Assembly (NCBI RefSeq): GCF_025399195.1
Contig: NW_026252149.1
Coordinates: 62,001-126,000, forward strand
Source: Umbelopsis ramanniana AG
Taxonomy: Eukaryota > Mucoromycota > Umbelopsidomycetes > Umbelopsidales > Umbelopsidaceae
Direction: 5' to 3'
DNA: 64,000 nucleotides
Shown: positions 33,087 through 46,011 of the stretch, piece after piece
Layout: the number at the start of each line of letters is the position of its first letter
Numbering within the stretch: position 1 is the stretch's first letter
Position numbers and translations under genes: made by a program
The notes under the pieces: generated by a model
What the model saw: only the letters and a program-made list of their open reading frames with translations
Database searches by the model: none
Told to the model about the DNA's origin: nothing

Positions 33087-34875
33087 TTACACGATTTTCA
33101 CTGGACTGCCTTTCTCGTTTCGGTCGATGGTAATTAAGCTATTGGCTACAAGCATATAGATGGACTGATTGCCTTGGGTTTCTCCACAGTTTAAAGAGGT
33201 AGCAAACGAACTGATACTCGACTTGAGCTGGCTGAGCGGTATGCCCTTGTCGTGTTCAATTTGGTAATCTCGGATGGTGCGGAGAACCATCGCACTAAGT
33301 GCCGCTTGGACGACGGAGGTATATGTTTTGGATCTGGCCTGGTCAATCACAGTGTTGATCAACGTTTGATTGACATCGCTATTGGGGGTAATCGGTCATA
33401 AATATCCAATTTTCCTGGCCACCACAGAGTCCCATATAACGCCACTCACCCTAATATCGTTATATGAGAGTCATAACTTTGTACAAGCTGAAGGTTATCG
33501 ATAACATCTTGTAGCGTTGATCCAATACGTTCCTATTAGGTTTGTATGTAGGTCAGAAAAAGCTTCTTCACGTTGCTGACATTGAACATGGTGACTTACC
33601 GTCAAGGATATAACGTCATTCTGCATATCTTCGGCCACACTCGGTGTTGTTGGTCGAATCGATGCCCTTGCTTTCTCCCATACTTCTGTGAGCTTGTCAT
33701 ACACATCCGTTGATGCGCTGATATGCGTGATATCCATCTCCTGGCTGGGACTGGCCACTTTTGATTGTTTTGAATATGATTTGAATGTCTCCTCTGTAAT
33801 GCAGAGTCGATGAGAAATCTGGGCATAGATGGTAAGGTAAGGAAACGCAAGACCATACACTTACCCGTTTTCTCCAATTCTGCTTTTTTAGCATTGATGT
33901 TTTTTCGCAATTGCCAAAGCTCCTATACCAAATGTTAATATCGTTCTCGTCCTTCACACTGGGCCACTTTTCTTCCACGTACCCGTTCTTCAGAAGACAT
34001 ATTGCTTAATTCCTCTGCAGAGACATCCGTATATTCAAAGCTCATGTCATCCAACTCATCCATCATATTATCCATATCATTAAAATGGCTCTGGAGCTCC
34101 AACTGTTCCGTCACGCTGTCCGACAACTGGCTGATCTGTAGCAAAACATAATTTGAGATTGAGTGGAAGACGGTTCTCCACTGCTCATCCATGGTACATA
34201 CCGATACATCTTTGTTCTTGAGTACCCGCTGTAACCGGCCGATGGTGGCTTCGTATTCGGCTATATCGTGCTGAAGATGAACTGCGTTTTCATCCTCATC
34301 CTTGTAATTAGTTGGTTTTTTGGGTTGTGACTGAGATCGTTGTAAAGCCAACATCTCTTTTTCGTTCTTTGTTCGCGTTGATTCGAGGTAATCGATATTT
34401 AATTGAAGTTCTTCATGCTTTTGCGCCAATTCCTCGATACGATCCCGCGTACCTGACGGATTATCGCTAGGAGGAAAGTCAGTGACTGACATGACAGTGC
34501 ATGTGACTAGGTCATCCCACTCACCATATTTGATTCAAGGTATTGGCTGCTGATAACAGTCGCTCCAACGTCTGGCGATGAGCAGGGCCGGTAGGTGCTG
34601 AATACTCTGCTGAAATCCTGGAATGACGAGCGAAGGTTAACATGGGCCTGATAAGTTCATTGTGCCTGGTGGAAAAAATCATACCTGGCTACAGCTTGCT
34701 CGTTGCCACCCAGGGAGTAGAGCTTGCATTCGTAACTTTCCGCATCTCGGACGAGCTTTTTGTGCTTTGGCGGTATTAAATAGTTGGACACACGCTCTGA
34801 AGGTTTGGAGAGGTCAACCGAAGCGACATTGGCAGAATGGCCGACCAGAGATTCTAGAATGTCGTTGAGTGGCAT
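33087..34875 (-). CDS. Coiled-coil protein of unknown identity
   Basis: Eight exons (34875-34685, 34617-34525, 34466-34202, 34135-33983, 33922-33865, 33793-33600, 33532-33450, 33378-33087) splice in frame to about 442 residues. The N-terminus (MPLNDILESLVGHSANVASV) looks globular. Residues about 95-260 are strongly heptad-like (RIEELAQKHEELQLNIDYLE, RLQRVLKNKD, ELWQLRKNINAKKAELEK) with an acidic break NDMDNMMDELDDMSFEY. The C-terminal 100 residues (LRTIRDYQIEHDKGIPLSQL ... MLVANSLITIDRNEKGSPV) look like a compact helical/winged domain. The layout would suit a kinetochore, spindle or tethering subunit, but I cannot name a family. It is divergent from Rpn13, 177 bp away, with TCACGTCA at 34992-34999 between them. 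Confidence 0.75.
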
Positions 34876-35052
34876 GGGATTATGTGTATTGAAAAATAAA
34901 ATATAAAAAATTAGTCGCGCGAGTGAACGCGTTTGGAGGAATTGGGAATAAAATCAAGCCAGCTGAGCTGAGCTGACCTACCAAAATCGCGTCACGTCAT
35001 CCCAAAAGCTTACGTTGTGCACTGCTGCCTGCATTAGCATTGCCCTTCAACC

Positions 35053-36446
35053 ATGTCCCTCTTCCCAACTCCCCAAAGACCAAGGCATCTAGTCGAATTC
35101 AACGCTGGAAAATGCTATCGCGATGGCAATATGTTGAAACCAGACCTTCGAAAAGGGTAAGTAGTGCTTCGCTATGGCTCTCCCAACTTTCTCATGACTA
35201 ACCCATAGCGATCTATAGACTCATATATATGGACCAGGTTGGCTTATTGAAAAGCATATTGACTATTTATCCCATGCCCTTCGCTTACTCTCCCTCCTGT
35301 TTCAGACCGACGACCAACTATTGCATTTTTACTGGAAAGACCGAAAAGCCAACATTGTTGAGGAAGATTTGATCATATTCCCTGAGGAAGCCGAGATGGT
35401 GCCCGTACCAGAGTGTGAAACTGGAAGAGTCTTTCTGTTAAAGTTCAAGTCGTCAAGTCAAAAGCTGTTCTTCTGGATGCAGAATGCCAACGATGAGAAA
35501 GACAAGGAGAATGTGGATAGAGTGAATAAGTTGATTAACGACCTGCAAAGTGCTCTCAATGACCAACATGGTAGAAGCGGTAGAGCTGAAGGCGATGACG
35601 AGGACTCTGCGGCCGATGTGCTCAGTTTGCTTGGCAGCAGCGGTCAAGGTAAGGCGCCTTTGCATGAGGCCTTTGTAAGCTTGCCCATGTTACTTACTTT
35701 GTCCTTTTTTTTTTTTCAAGAGCTGGGATTGACACAAGAACAGATTTACCAATTTTTACAATCGGCTGGCGGTGTAGGGTAAGTTGTCTAGCGTAGTCAG
35801 AGAATGAGAGGTGAACACGATGCTGACTCATCTCTTGCTAGCTCTGTGACATTATCAAGTGACGGAGACGACCATGCTACAGTTACGATCACAGCAAGAG
35901 ATACAGAATCCGACGTTCCTGCATTGGATTCAGACTTGCTGCGAGCGTTGAAGGAAGTTGTGTCTGGCAAAAGTGTTTCTGGTAAGTGAAGCTTGCAGAA
36001 TGGGAAAGCGGCCCAGGGACTATCGATAATAACGCGGCCATGTTTCAGACGATGCGCCATTGACTAGCGATGTCGGTGAGGTCTTGTCGGCCGATGAAAT
36101 TGGAAGTATTTTAAATGATGAAGAATTATCGGAAGCTGTCTTCCCTACTATACCGTATGTAAAGGGCCGATCAACAGATGAAGTCAATACTTTGGTACAA
36201 GAGGACGACTTCCGAACATCATTGCGAAAGTTAGAGGCTGCCTATCGTGCAGAAGAGCTTGAACCCTTTGCTGAAGCTCTCAAAATAGAGCCATCAGGAG
36301 GTAAGCGTTGCGGCTGATGAACATCATAGAAACCGCTCAACTAATGTTTGTATACAGGTCTGGCTAGTTTCATAAAGGCATTGCAAAAGCAAGCAAAGGA
36401 TCGTGAAGAGGGTGCTGATATATCCGAATCAATGGATGAAGATTAA
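35053..36446 (+). CDS. RPN13: Proteasomal ubiquitin receptor Rpn13/ADRM1
   Basis: Multi-exon gene. The Pru domain is encoded by exons 1-3: LVEFNAGKCYRDGNMLKPDL, the exon giving IYMDQ, then LLHFYWKDRKANIVEEDLI and GRVFLLKFKSSSQKLFFWMQ, the classic ubiquitin- and Rpn2-binding fold. A second half matches the DEUBAD domain (EVLSADEIGSILNDEELSEA, DDFRTSLRKLEAAYRAEEL), which in animals and S. pombe binds the deubiquitinase Uch37/UCHL5; budding-yeast Rpn13 lacks it. The tail ISESMDED is typical of family C-termini. It acts at the 26S proteasome base. AATAAA follows at about 36477. The acceptor at CTATAG (about 35217) was used because the earlier AG leads to a stop. Confidence 0.95.
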
Positions 36447-36636
36447 AGCTCTCCCCCTCCCCCTTTTTTTTTTGTGAATAAAACCTTCCCGCCCATGATG
36501 ACTGTCAAGTACTGTTTGGATGACTACCTCTTTTTTCAATTTATTTACTGGGTTGGTTGGGTCAGACGTCCAATGCATTAGGGTTTAAAAGTACAAGTGA
36601 TTACAAAGGTTATATTGTATAGTACAAAAAGAAACA

Positions 36637-39471
36637 TTACCATCGACCACTGACTCGACGAAACCGACCAGCTCGATCACCCACATAATCAGCATCGTTT
36701 TGTAAGCCTGATAAGAAATCACCCATGAGCTCAGAGTCCGTAAACTGATCAGTGGAGTACATGGACACAGGGCGACGGTGCATATTGGGTGAACTGGGAC
36801 CAGGTCGATGATGATCGAATGACACACGGATGATCTCGGGTGGTTGGTGGACACTGGGAGAACGCACTCGACTATGCGGTTCAGAACGGCTTGATACAGC
36901 GCTTAGCGAACGCTCAAGACGTGGTGCAATGGGGGACACCGGTGTTACCGGTTTCTCTAGGGATGAAGAGCTACTGGGTCGGTCGTCAGGAAATTGAAGA
37001 GATTTGAATTGTGAATTAATGATCGGTGTAGAGCTTGAGATGGTGGGTGATGTAGTCGATATCATGGGCTTCCCATCGCCCAGCATCCATTCTTCATGTC
37101 GAGATTTAGACTGGTCAAATTGATTATGCGCTACCATCTTTTTCTTGGTAGGTTCCTTCAAGATGGGAACGACAATTTGCGGTTTGATGGAGACACTGGG
37201 AGAAATCGATTTCCGCCGAGCAGGTGATGGTTGTTCGGATGGGTGGGGTTTCATGGCTGTACCAAGGTCAGTGCTACGTGATTTTCGATGCTGAATGGTC
37301 TTAGCCACTGGTATGATAGGCACGTTAAGAGTGGGAGGTGATTCGGGTGAACTTCGCTCAGGAACGGATGCGGATCGATAATGATTAGGTAAACTACTCC
37401 AACTGGTGTTATGTCGAGGGTATCCGTAAGGAGTATTGAACTTTGGTGGTGAGGAAAAGTGATGTTGTAAAGAGAGTTCATCTTTGCGAATAAATTCTAT
37501 TGCTGTTGTAAACGTGACGAGTGCGAAACTACAGACAGCGAGTGTGAGATAAGAGGGACAGTAAGTGAACATGTTAGGCTGTGATTCTTTACCTGAGTTC
37601 CGGTCGTTCAACTTGGTTCAGACGAAAGTGTCGAACGTAAAAGAGGGTACTCATGAGCCGCGGTAGGTGGGTTTGTGCGAGAGCGCAGGCGAGTAAGGTG
37701 ATAAGGTCATCCGAAGCAACTTTGAAAAGAGTTAGGAAAAGAGGTATTTTCAAGCATGTTGACCATTGCCCTGAGGTAAAAAAAAAATGACTCACCACTT
37801 GTGTGAAAAACCGTCAGGCCGTTTTCTTGCAGGTACTTGTCAGCAGCAGCCGATATCAAAGACAAGGCAGTTCGTATACACACAAGTTTCTCAATGGGAG
37901 TGGTTGCCAGTTCAGGCTCCTTGCCACTGTCTTCTATGCCAGTCAAGCCATCTTCTACGTTCACAACAAACCTCGGCATTTCATTGTCGGAATCCAATCT
38001 CCGTAAACATAACACAGCGGCATCAAGGTAGCTGATGGGCATTTCTCGTAGATGTGTAGATATGCCGTAGCCACTGAGAGTGTTGATTCCATGTCGATAG
38101 GCTGTACACATATCCACCAAGGACTTGTCATCTCTGCTCATGTAAGGCGGGAGGAATTTATGCCATATTTTTGCGTGAAGGAGGCCCAATAGATAGCTTC
38201 AGTAACGCAGTTAGTTAAAAAAAAAATCAATGTAAATCAGTGGCATGACAATGGTTCATTTGGACTCACTTCTCTACGAGTTCTTGGAAATGCTCCATTT
38301 CCTTGGGCATTTTACAGGCTTCTTTGATTAAAAAGTTACATACCAGCAGGTTCTATGGCGGGGAGCAGGTGAGCAATTATACAGCGTATGGCTATGAGAC
38401 CACATGGTATCAACAAACCTGGTATAATTGGGTATAAATGTGAAGTATCTTCTCAACAGCATAAGCGGTATACTCTTTTAAAAATAAATATGTGCTGGAG
38501 AATTCCTGAATGGCAGCATTGGCGTCTCTCAAGGCTTCTTCATTCTCATCGAACGTGATTAAAAACTCGCCATCTCTGCGCAGATAAACTTCAATTAGCT
38601 CGTAGGTAAAAATAGAAAAATTAGAAGTTTCTTCCTTCACTTACAATTTATGATTGCGCCAGGCTGGAATAAGGTACACGGCTTCTTCCTCCGAGTGCTG
38701 AGAGGAATGGGATTTAGGGCCATAAACAAATGAAAAGAATAACGAACATCCATCCCTCCATACCTTTATTTCCCCTTCTAGTGGCCTGTCAATAGTGAGG
38801 ACTGTAATTTTTCGTCGTTGGGAATAATGTGTTTCTTCACTGATGATTCGGATGGTTCGTAATTGTTGGAAGCCTTGGGGAAGCGGTTTGAGTTTGGATG
38901 ATGGTTCTGTGCAGTTGCATTGGAGGACAAAACTTACCAGATACTTCAGTGACGTAGCCTTTCTCAATAGCCACTACTTTGCCATTGAGAGACTGATACT
39001 GGCCCTTATAGAATGGGGATGGTAGAAAGGCATGTGTTTCTGAGGATAACAAAAATGGAACATTAATTAAAAAGAAAACGGTGTGGGTTTGTGCTTAATT
39101 GCAGGGAGGTTAGCGCACTCACCAAGCGTACGCTTATTGATCGTCAAGCCAACGATACTTTGCGCATGTGGAATACAGACGAGCGCCGAGCGTAAAAAGA
39201 TATTGATGTGGGGTAGACTTTTGAAAGCAACAAAAAACGGATTTTCTTCCAAGTCGTCTGACTCCAAGGCTGGATTTTGCTGCTCTGTCGGCCACTTGGG
39301 ATCATAACTGCTGCTGGTCATTCTAGTTGCCACAGACTTAACGGAGGCCATGGAAATGGTTCGGGATCTCGGTGGGGGGAGCGGTGGTTGTGGTCGGTCT
39401 TTTGCAACCTGACTCTGAGAAGTAGAGCGAGTTTTACTTTGCTTAAAGACATTTGGGAATGTAAAAGACAT
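36637..39471 (-). CDS. VPS9-domain protein, putative Rab5-type guanine nucleotide exchange factor
   Basis: About ten exons; span from ATG 39471 to stop 36637. The N-terminus is Ser/Pro-rich, followed by a region without known domain (PHINIFLRSALVCIPHAQS, RKITVLTIDRPLEGEIK). The VPS9 core lies at about 37600-38190: TPIEKLVCIRTALSLISAAA, then ASDDLITLLACALAQTHLPR and LMSTLFYVRHF, then FALVTFTTAIEFI. The conserved Asp of the ASDDL motif and the LxxxLxY pattern match Vps9/Rabex/RIN proteins, which activate Rab5-family GTPases on endosomes. The C-terminal 250 residues are Ser/Pro-rich and probably disordered. Exon joins in the middle were read by frame only and may be slightly off. Confidence 0.8.
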
Positions 39472-39631
39472 TGGGTCCCCGTTTTTCCCTTTGATTATAA
39501 AAGCTCGGTCAAAGTGAAATGCTCAAGTGGACGAAAGGTGTCGCAACAGAAATAAATATAAAATACTGTGTGGTACAGCGCAAGAGCAGTGCGTAATTTT
39601 TTTTTTCTTTTCTTTTACATAAAAATTCGGT

Positions 39632-42600
39632 TTACAACGCTTTCCTCCTACGTTTCGAGGTCGATAGCCGTTCGTCTTCAGAATCGCTAGTCTAGAAACA
39701 CACCATGTCAGAAAAAGATCTCTATACCATCATCCTATTTGCATCCCAGTTTGCTCACCGTATCAGCCGTAGGGGATCGTCCTTCAACAGGCCCAACACT
39801 GGCAGCCTAGAGGAACGAAAACACGTTGTTAAATCACCATATCAGGTAAAAGAGACTCCATTTCCACTTACTCGTTTGACAGTGACTTCCTCCTCATCTG
39901 AACTTGGCACAGGAAGACAGTCCACGCGAATTCGAAAGTCTCGAGCTGTGCTTCGTTTCATATTTTGCATCAAGTTGACTTTGGACTTCTTGGACAGCTT
40001 GATTAAATTTCCCTCAAACTGTTCTACAACATAGATCAAATTGGGAACCAGTTTGGATTCTCGAATGATTTTCGCCTAAGGGGGAGTCAGTGAAAAAGGG
40101 GATGGGTGATCATTCCATGAACATTACGTACCTTCTCCTTGAGGTTTGTACTCGCTTTCATTTTGCCTTTGTGATTGACCCTTGACCTTTCTTCAAGTTC
40201 TTCAAATCGTTGACCATACAATGTCAAGAATTTGTACATGTTATCCGTGAGCTGACTGACTTGTATTTTCACGACTTGGCAAAATTCCGGAGATAATTGC
40301 CAAGGCGTTCCTAGTTTCTAGACGTTGCCAAATTCAGGTATGAGCAACCCACCCGAGGTTATCCATCTGCAATGTACGTGCGTTGCTTACCAATCTGATC
40401 AGCCCGAGTAGCGCCTTGTAGCATTTAGCCAATGTTTTGACAAAGTTTTCCGCCGTTGCTCCCAGCAAATACGTCGATGCCAGTTTGATTTGGATATCAA
40501 TGTACACTTTGATCCTTTCGCAAACTATCTGTTCAAAGTCTTGGGCATGGCTGGTTGGGTTGGTTCCTACTGCAAGGTTTAGGCTAACATGTAAAGCAAA
40601 CAAAACAAAACCGCACCTTACCATCTTGAACAATATCTCCAGCCAATCGAAGTCTATTTAGAATCCACTCTATACCCTCGTATTCATGCTCAAGGAACGC
40701 AAACAATGAGCTGGTGGTGATTTGAAAAGTGTTGTTGTTGACGATCATGAAATGAGTTGGTTGTTGTTGAGTAGCTTGTGTATCGCTGTCGTTATCTATA
40801 TCTCCAGCAATGGCGTTGATATCATTACCAATATGTACAATATTTTGGAATTGCCCTTGCTGTTCACTAAAAGCCATCAGAAGAGATAGGGCAGATTTGG
40901 CAACGCCTTGATCTTCGATGGCCCGATCTACACAAAAACCTTCTATCCACGTCGATTCGGCTGTCACATAGCCGGACTTTTCAGGGTCATGCGATGAGTA
41001 GGACTGGAGTAAAAAGGTCTTGAGATTCAGTAAACTTGCCGCCTCTTTGTACTGTGGTGTACGGTGTGTGATTAAGTCCTCCACGAGTTCCTGGAGGAAA
41101 GGCAGTGTGTAAGAAAAAGATTCGGTGCTTCTGTTCAGAACATGCTAGTACACACTTACCTGTAGAACCATAATCAAATGTTTGACTAGGATTTCCCCAT
41201 CAACGTCGGAAGACATCTGAGAAGCTTGAGCAGCTTGTAGCAAGTTGACCAGAAAATGAACCATTTTGGTAGGATATAGATTATGGATAAGTTGAGGAAG
41301 CAGCACAAGACATTCTATGCTTAATGAGAGCTCAGTCGATGCCTGTTGATGATGCGAAAAGTCAAGTTAGAAAGTGGGCCATCCTATCTATGCATGCCTC
41401 TCGAATGATATACCTTGGATGGATTCTCTCCCACTGTTTGATCATCTTTATCACCAACTTTGGCCACTACTTCGGCCATGTAGAGGTGTGCCAAGCTGGC
41501 AAGGTGTTGATATGTAGATACATCAAGGTCTTCCTGTGAGGTAAGCTAGGAGAAAAACGTAGAGGTTTGGTTGTTACAGAACGATCATCGATATGAACTA
41601 TTAACTATATTTACCTTAGAAAGCTTATGGTGAGTCACTGTCAAGATATACTTTACGAAATCAGTGTTACTGCGAAGAACAGTGGGTCCGGAGTCACCCG
41701 CAAATAATATATTGGAAATCATGGTGATGCCAGGCAAGGTGAGGATGGAGCTTTCCGCCATGGAAAGGGCTGATTTTCGACCTATACGTGGCACAGATGT
41801 CAATTCTCCTTCTATTGCCTGCAAGGTACTATGCACAGATTACAACATACCTCTTTCATTGGTGGACTTTTCTTTCAGTATACCGTGTAGAATTTTGAAC
41901 TTGTTGAATAGTTTGGCTATAGATTCGGCATTTTCATCCGAATAGGTTTGAATCAAATGCTCCATACAAGCCTATAATCGTGTTAAATACCATTTTATAC
42001 AGGTGATCCATTTGACAATTATCATTTCACTCACCTCATACGTACTGAGTAGCAGCTGTGCCCTGCAGTTATTACGCATTCCCACATTGGTCACCATATC
42101 GTAATTGGATGATTTATCGAGCTCAAAATCTTCTGGATCCGCCTTGCACAACCGGAAACAAAGTGAATCGATATGACCTTGTAAAGAGGCGATGTCAGAT
42201 GAAGTTGCTGCCAAAAAATGGGTTAGAAATAACGGTTTAGTTAACGTGGCAAATAGTAGTTTACATCTTAATGCATGTAAGTGAGGGTACATACTGCCTT
42301 GATGACTTGATCTCATGGCAACCATAGTCTTTAGTAGTGCTTGGACCAAGGAGTGAATGGGTTCTACGATATGTACACTGCCTCCTGAGCTGGATTGTTC
42401 GACACATTTATCCAGCTGTAATGGATTATCAAACGACTGGTCTACAACAAAATATTTTTTGAACTGAAAGGTATGAGGTAAGTCAACCATTTGCATTGTC
42501 TGTGCTAGGAGAGTGATACACGTACTTGTAGCTGCAGCATGGCCAATATATCGCTTGCCAATTCCGGATGTTCGATGGATATCTTGGACAGATTCTCATA

Positions 42601-45455
42601 CACCAGTAGTCGTACCTCAGGCTGCTGGCTGAAGCAACGCCTCAAGAGTCCTAAAAGCATCAAAAGGTTAGATTATGGGATTCACTAGTAATCACGCATT
42701 ATACCCTAGTCTTCTTAATTGAATTAAAACCAGCATACCGAGAATTTCTAAGATTGATGAATCAGTAGAACTGACCGACGAGGTTCCAGAAGTGGTGGTG
42801 GGATTAGCATGTATGGAGTGAACGAGCAGAAGGAATCCATGGACGGCAATCTGTCTTCCTTCGGTGGCTCTAAAGGACATGGAATTGATCAGGACTTGTT
42901 CATGCTAGGCTGCAGTTTTATATCAATGTACATACTTTGCAAAGAGACCTTTACGTAGGATCAACATCAGAGCTTCCTTCAGTCGATTGTTACGTTGTAT
43001 AATAGGGTTGAGTGAGCTCATCAAACGCTTTGCACTACCCAAGGGCAAATAAGACAAATAGTCGAGAGTTTCTCGAATCTATATGGATACATTAGCACTA
43101 TGAACAACATGGATGGTCATATCATCACTCTTGTAGTCATTTGACACTCACTTTACTCATGTTATCTGATTCCATCAAGATATTTGGGCATTCCTTTCCG
43201 AGCAGATCTAAGAGGTCTAAAAAGTAGCTCACACTGTTGGCACGAGTAACAATACGAGAGAGGATGTGATTCATAATTTCGTGTCTGACAATGTCATGTA
43301 GCTTCACATAAAAAGGTTAATTTTGATATTCTCTATGTCAGACGCGTGAATATGTCCTTACCTTGAAGGTCCTTGCCAGAATATTAATGGCGAGTCGTGC
43401 GGCCTCTTCAGTCGGTGACAAATTACCAGAAGAAGTCCTTCCTATGAAATGTTATCTATTGAGCGAACCATATACGGAGTTATGGCATAGTCTTCTACCT
43501 ACCTGAAGTTTTCTTAAATGGCGATAATGATACCGAGGAGTCAAGAAGCAGTACAGCCAATTGCACCAAGCTTTGCGTCACTTGGTCCCAGCCAGATGTA
43601 GTCTTGTCAATGACCGTATTCATCATGTCTTTGATGGGCACCTTGTACAATCCAAGTTGCTCCGCTGGATACCGTATTTAATCAGAGGGGTTATGGTTTA
43701 TATGTGCCAGTCAAGTACTTACCATCTTTGAACCAAGGATATTGTTCTAATTTCTCAGCATCTTTGTAGACTGACATAATAGTAGACTTTAATAATTCCA
43801 GTACCTACGGGAACAATCACCTTGATAGGTTAGTCGGTGTACGATGACGCCAAGGCAAGTGTCTGCCTCTCGCACATCTCATATTCCTCTACCGATAGGC
43901 GAGCTTACCGTGTCTTCAAAGCGATGTATCCGGGCCATAGACAGCATGCATGCCAACGTGAAGGGAGTTAGAGCCCTGATCTTGTTTCGTTTTATGTACT
44001 TTAAGAATTCTGAACCAAGGTCCTATTGTTCGATTTGCCTTTGGTTTCAGTAGGTGCCACGACAAACACAAAGCTGCAAGGCAAGAAGGGATGTCATACC
44101 TGATCTTGCTTGATGGCAAAGCACATGTGTACAATAATTGTTCCTTCCACACGATTGAAATCGACTGCCTGCTTGTTCGCCCTTGAATATGAAAGTAGAA
44201 AGTTGAGGAAAGCGCGATGTGGTCAAACATAAAAATCATTACAAAGTCACGGACCGTTTCGTTGGCGTAGGTATATATTGTTCTTCTGCATCCTGAAAGT
44301 GACTGCAAATTTTGGTAATAATGAGTTGCTTCTCGCCCTGAAAGAGTGACATAAGTACAACAGCAAGGTCTTTTGCGGAAAGAAAAACTCTGAAGACTGG
44401 CATTACCTTTCGCGACAGGAGAAACAACTGGTATGCAAGTGGGGGGAGTTCATTGAGTTCGAGAACCGCCAGCTGTCTAAATCATCCCATTGATATGAGT
44501 GGACTGTTCGATAGGAGCAACAGCACACGTAATACACTGACCGCAATAACTTTTCGGTAACACGCTTCAGTTGCTTTGAGTTACATTCCATTTCATTGAA
44601 AGCCGATGCTATACCGACAGCGTAGGACGGATGCCATTTGCATGACACTAGCTTGTCGATGATATAATCCATATATTCGACTCCAGAGAGGATCTGAAAC
44701 TTTCCCTCTATTTCCACCTCTATGACCTCTCTATCTACAGAGGTCACCAGTAGTTTTGGTAACAGATCAAACAACTTTGGTTGAACAGGCTCGCCTTTGC
44801 GCACAACATCAACAACAAACAGATTGACATCTCGAATAGCTTCCGTTGGCAAGGAGTCAATTTCCGGCAAAAGAAAATTAGCCATTGACGCGATTCTCTC
44901 ATCTATCGGAGAACTTTTTTCTGGTATTTGCTCTGACAGCCTATTTTGATAATGAATACGATGAAATAGCAACAGTTAGATACGTGCTGCTGTACATTCC
45001 CCCAGGTGTGCGTATGATCCACTGACCAGTTCAAAGCTACCATAAACGTCGCTAATCTCCTTTCCCGTCCCAGAATGCTTTCCGAGTTTAATGGAGAACC
45101 TATGGATAGGAGGAATATTATAAAATTACGGCCATAGGTAGAGATAAAAAAGAGGGGTAGATAGTAAGCAAAATCATCGACAGAAAAATTACACACCTAT
45201 GAATACAGCTCTAAACACGAGAATTGGGTCTGTATCATTGTTAGTCCCATACTTTTGGTTTGTATTAAGAATGTCTCGCAGCAACGTGGTGATCTGACAG
45301 TCAGTAAGACAATGAGGTTAGGAGCGGAGGGTTTTGACAGCAAAACCTAGGCAAGTGCTTGACATTCTCACATTTTCAATTCCCTGTTCATTTAGGTACT
45401 GTTCTAACTCTGCGTGGTTTGGTTTCTTAGCTAGCTTTAGAATGTGGGAATCCAT
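39632..45455 (-). CDS. FANCI: Fanconi anaemia group I protein (FANCI) orthologue
   Basis: Many short exons (over 20) over 5.8 kb. The start at 45455 gives MDSHILKLAKKPNHAELEQY; the stop is at 39632-39634. FANCI landmarks: LNELPPLAYQLFLLSRK (about 44410-44470), the central LMLILRKGLFAKATEGRQIA segment formed by a splice near 42937, VHGFLLLVHSI, and the C-terminal LIKLSKKSKVNLMQNMKRST followed by ARDFRI. The tail ends with a nuclear-localisation-like STSKRRRKAL. FANCI pairs with FANCD2 as a clamp on DNA in interstrand crosslink repair. The lysine in ILRKGLFA (codon 42950-42952) aligns with the position monoubiquitinated in human FANCI (K523, from memory). The full exon map was not verified. Confidence 0.9.
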
Positions 45456-46011
45456 TCTGACTGCCGCGCGACAAGTTCGCGTTGAGTTTTTTTTTTTTTT
45501 TTTAATAAGTGGCCCTTTTCGCCTGACCATGGTTCGCGTCGCGGTCACGTGGGACCAACATTCCTTTGACTGAACTGCACTATCTAACAGATCGAACGGC
45601 TAGTCCCATCATGATCAAAGTGATCTAGCAAAAGGGCCGTCAAAACTTGAATATGCAATGATGAGCATAGGATAACGACAAGATTTGATGGCAGGATATC
45701 GGTTCTTTCACGGCATAATTCATGATTGAGCGCACACATCTTCGAGAACTCGATGCCTATGCTAGCCTACAACAAGAAGTTCATCCATGATTGGCTCTAC
45801 AGTAGCTTTCTTGGAGAATATTGGGGTAATCAAACTCAAGATCTTTGGCGATGGGTGACGTCTCATGAGAAGCTATGACTGCTTTCTGGGCAAGGTGGAC
45901 AAGGCATCAACTCAGCCTCTCCTTCACCGTTTGTTTCTTTTTCCCTCTCGCTTTTTGATTGAACTCGGAAAAAAGCATCGACAAGCAAAAAGCGAGTTCT
46001 TCCACAGATTA
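45456..46011. other. Divergent intergenic region FANCI / 5MP
   Basis: About 555 bp. It contains a T-run at about 45488-45502, CACGTG at 45546 facing FANCI, and no coding exon. It probably has separate promoters for the two genes. Confidence 0.6.
45546..45551. promoter_or_regulatory. CACGTG box upstream of FANCI
   Basis: GGTCACGTGGGAC lies 91-96 bp upstream of the FANCI start codon. Confidence 0.5.
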
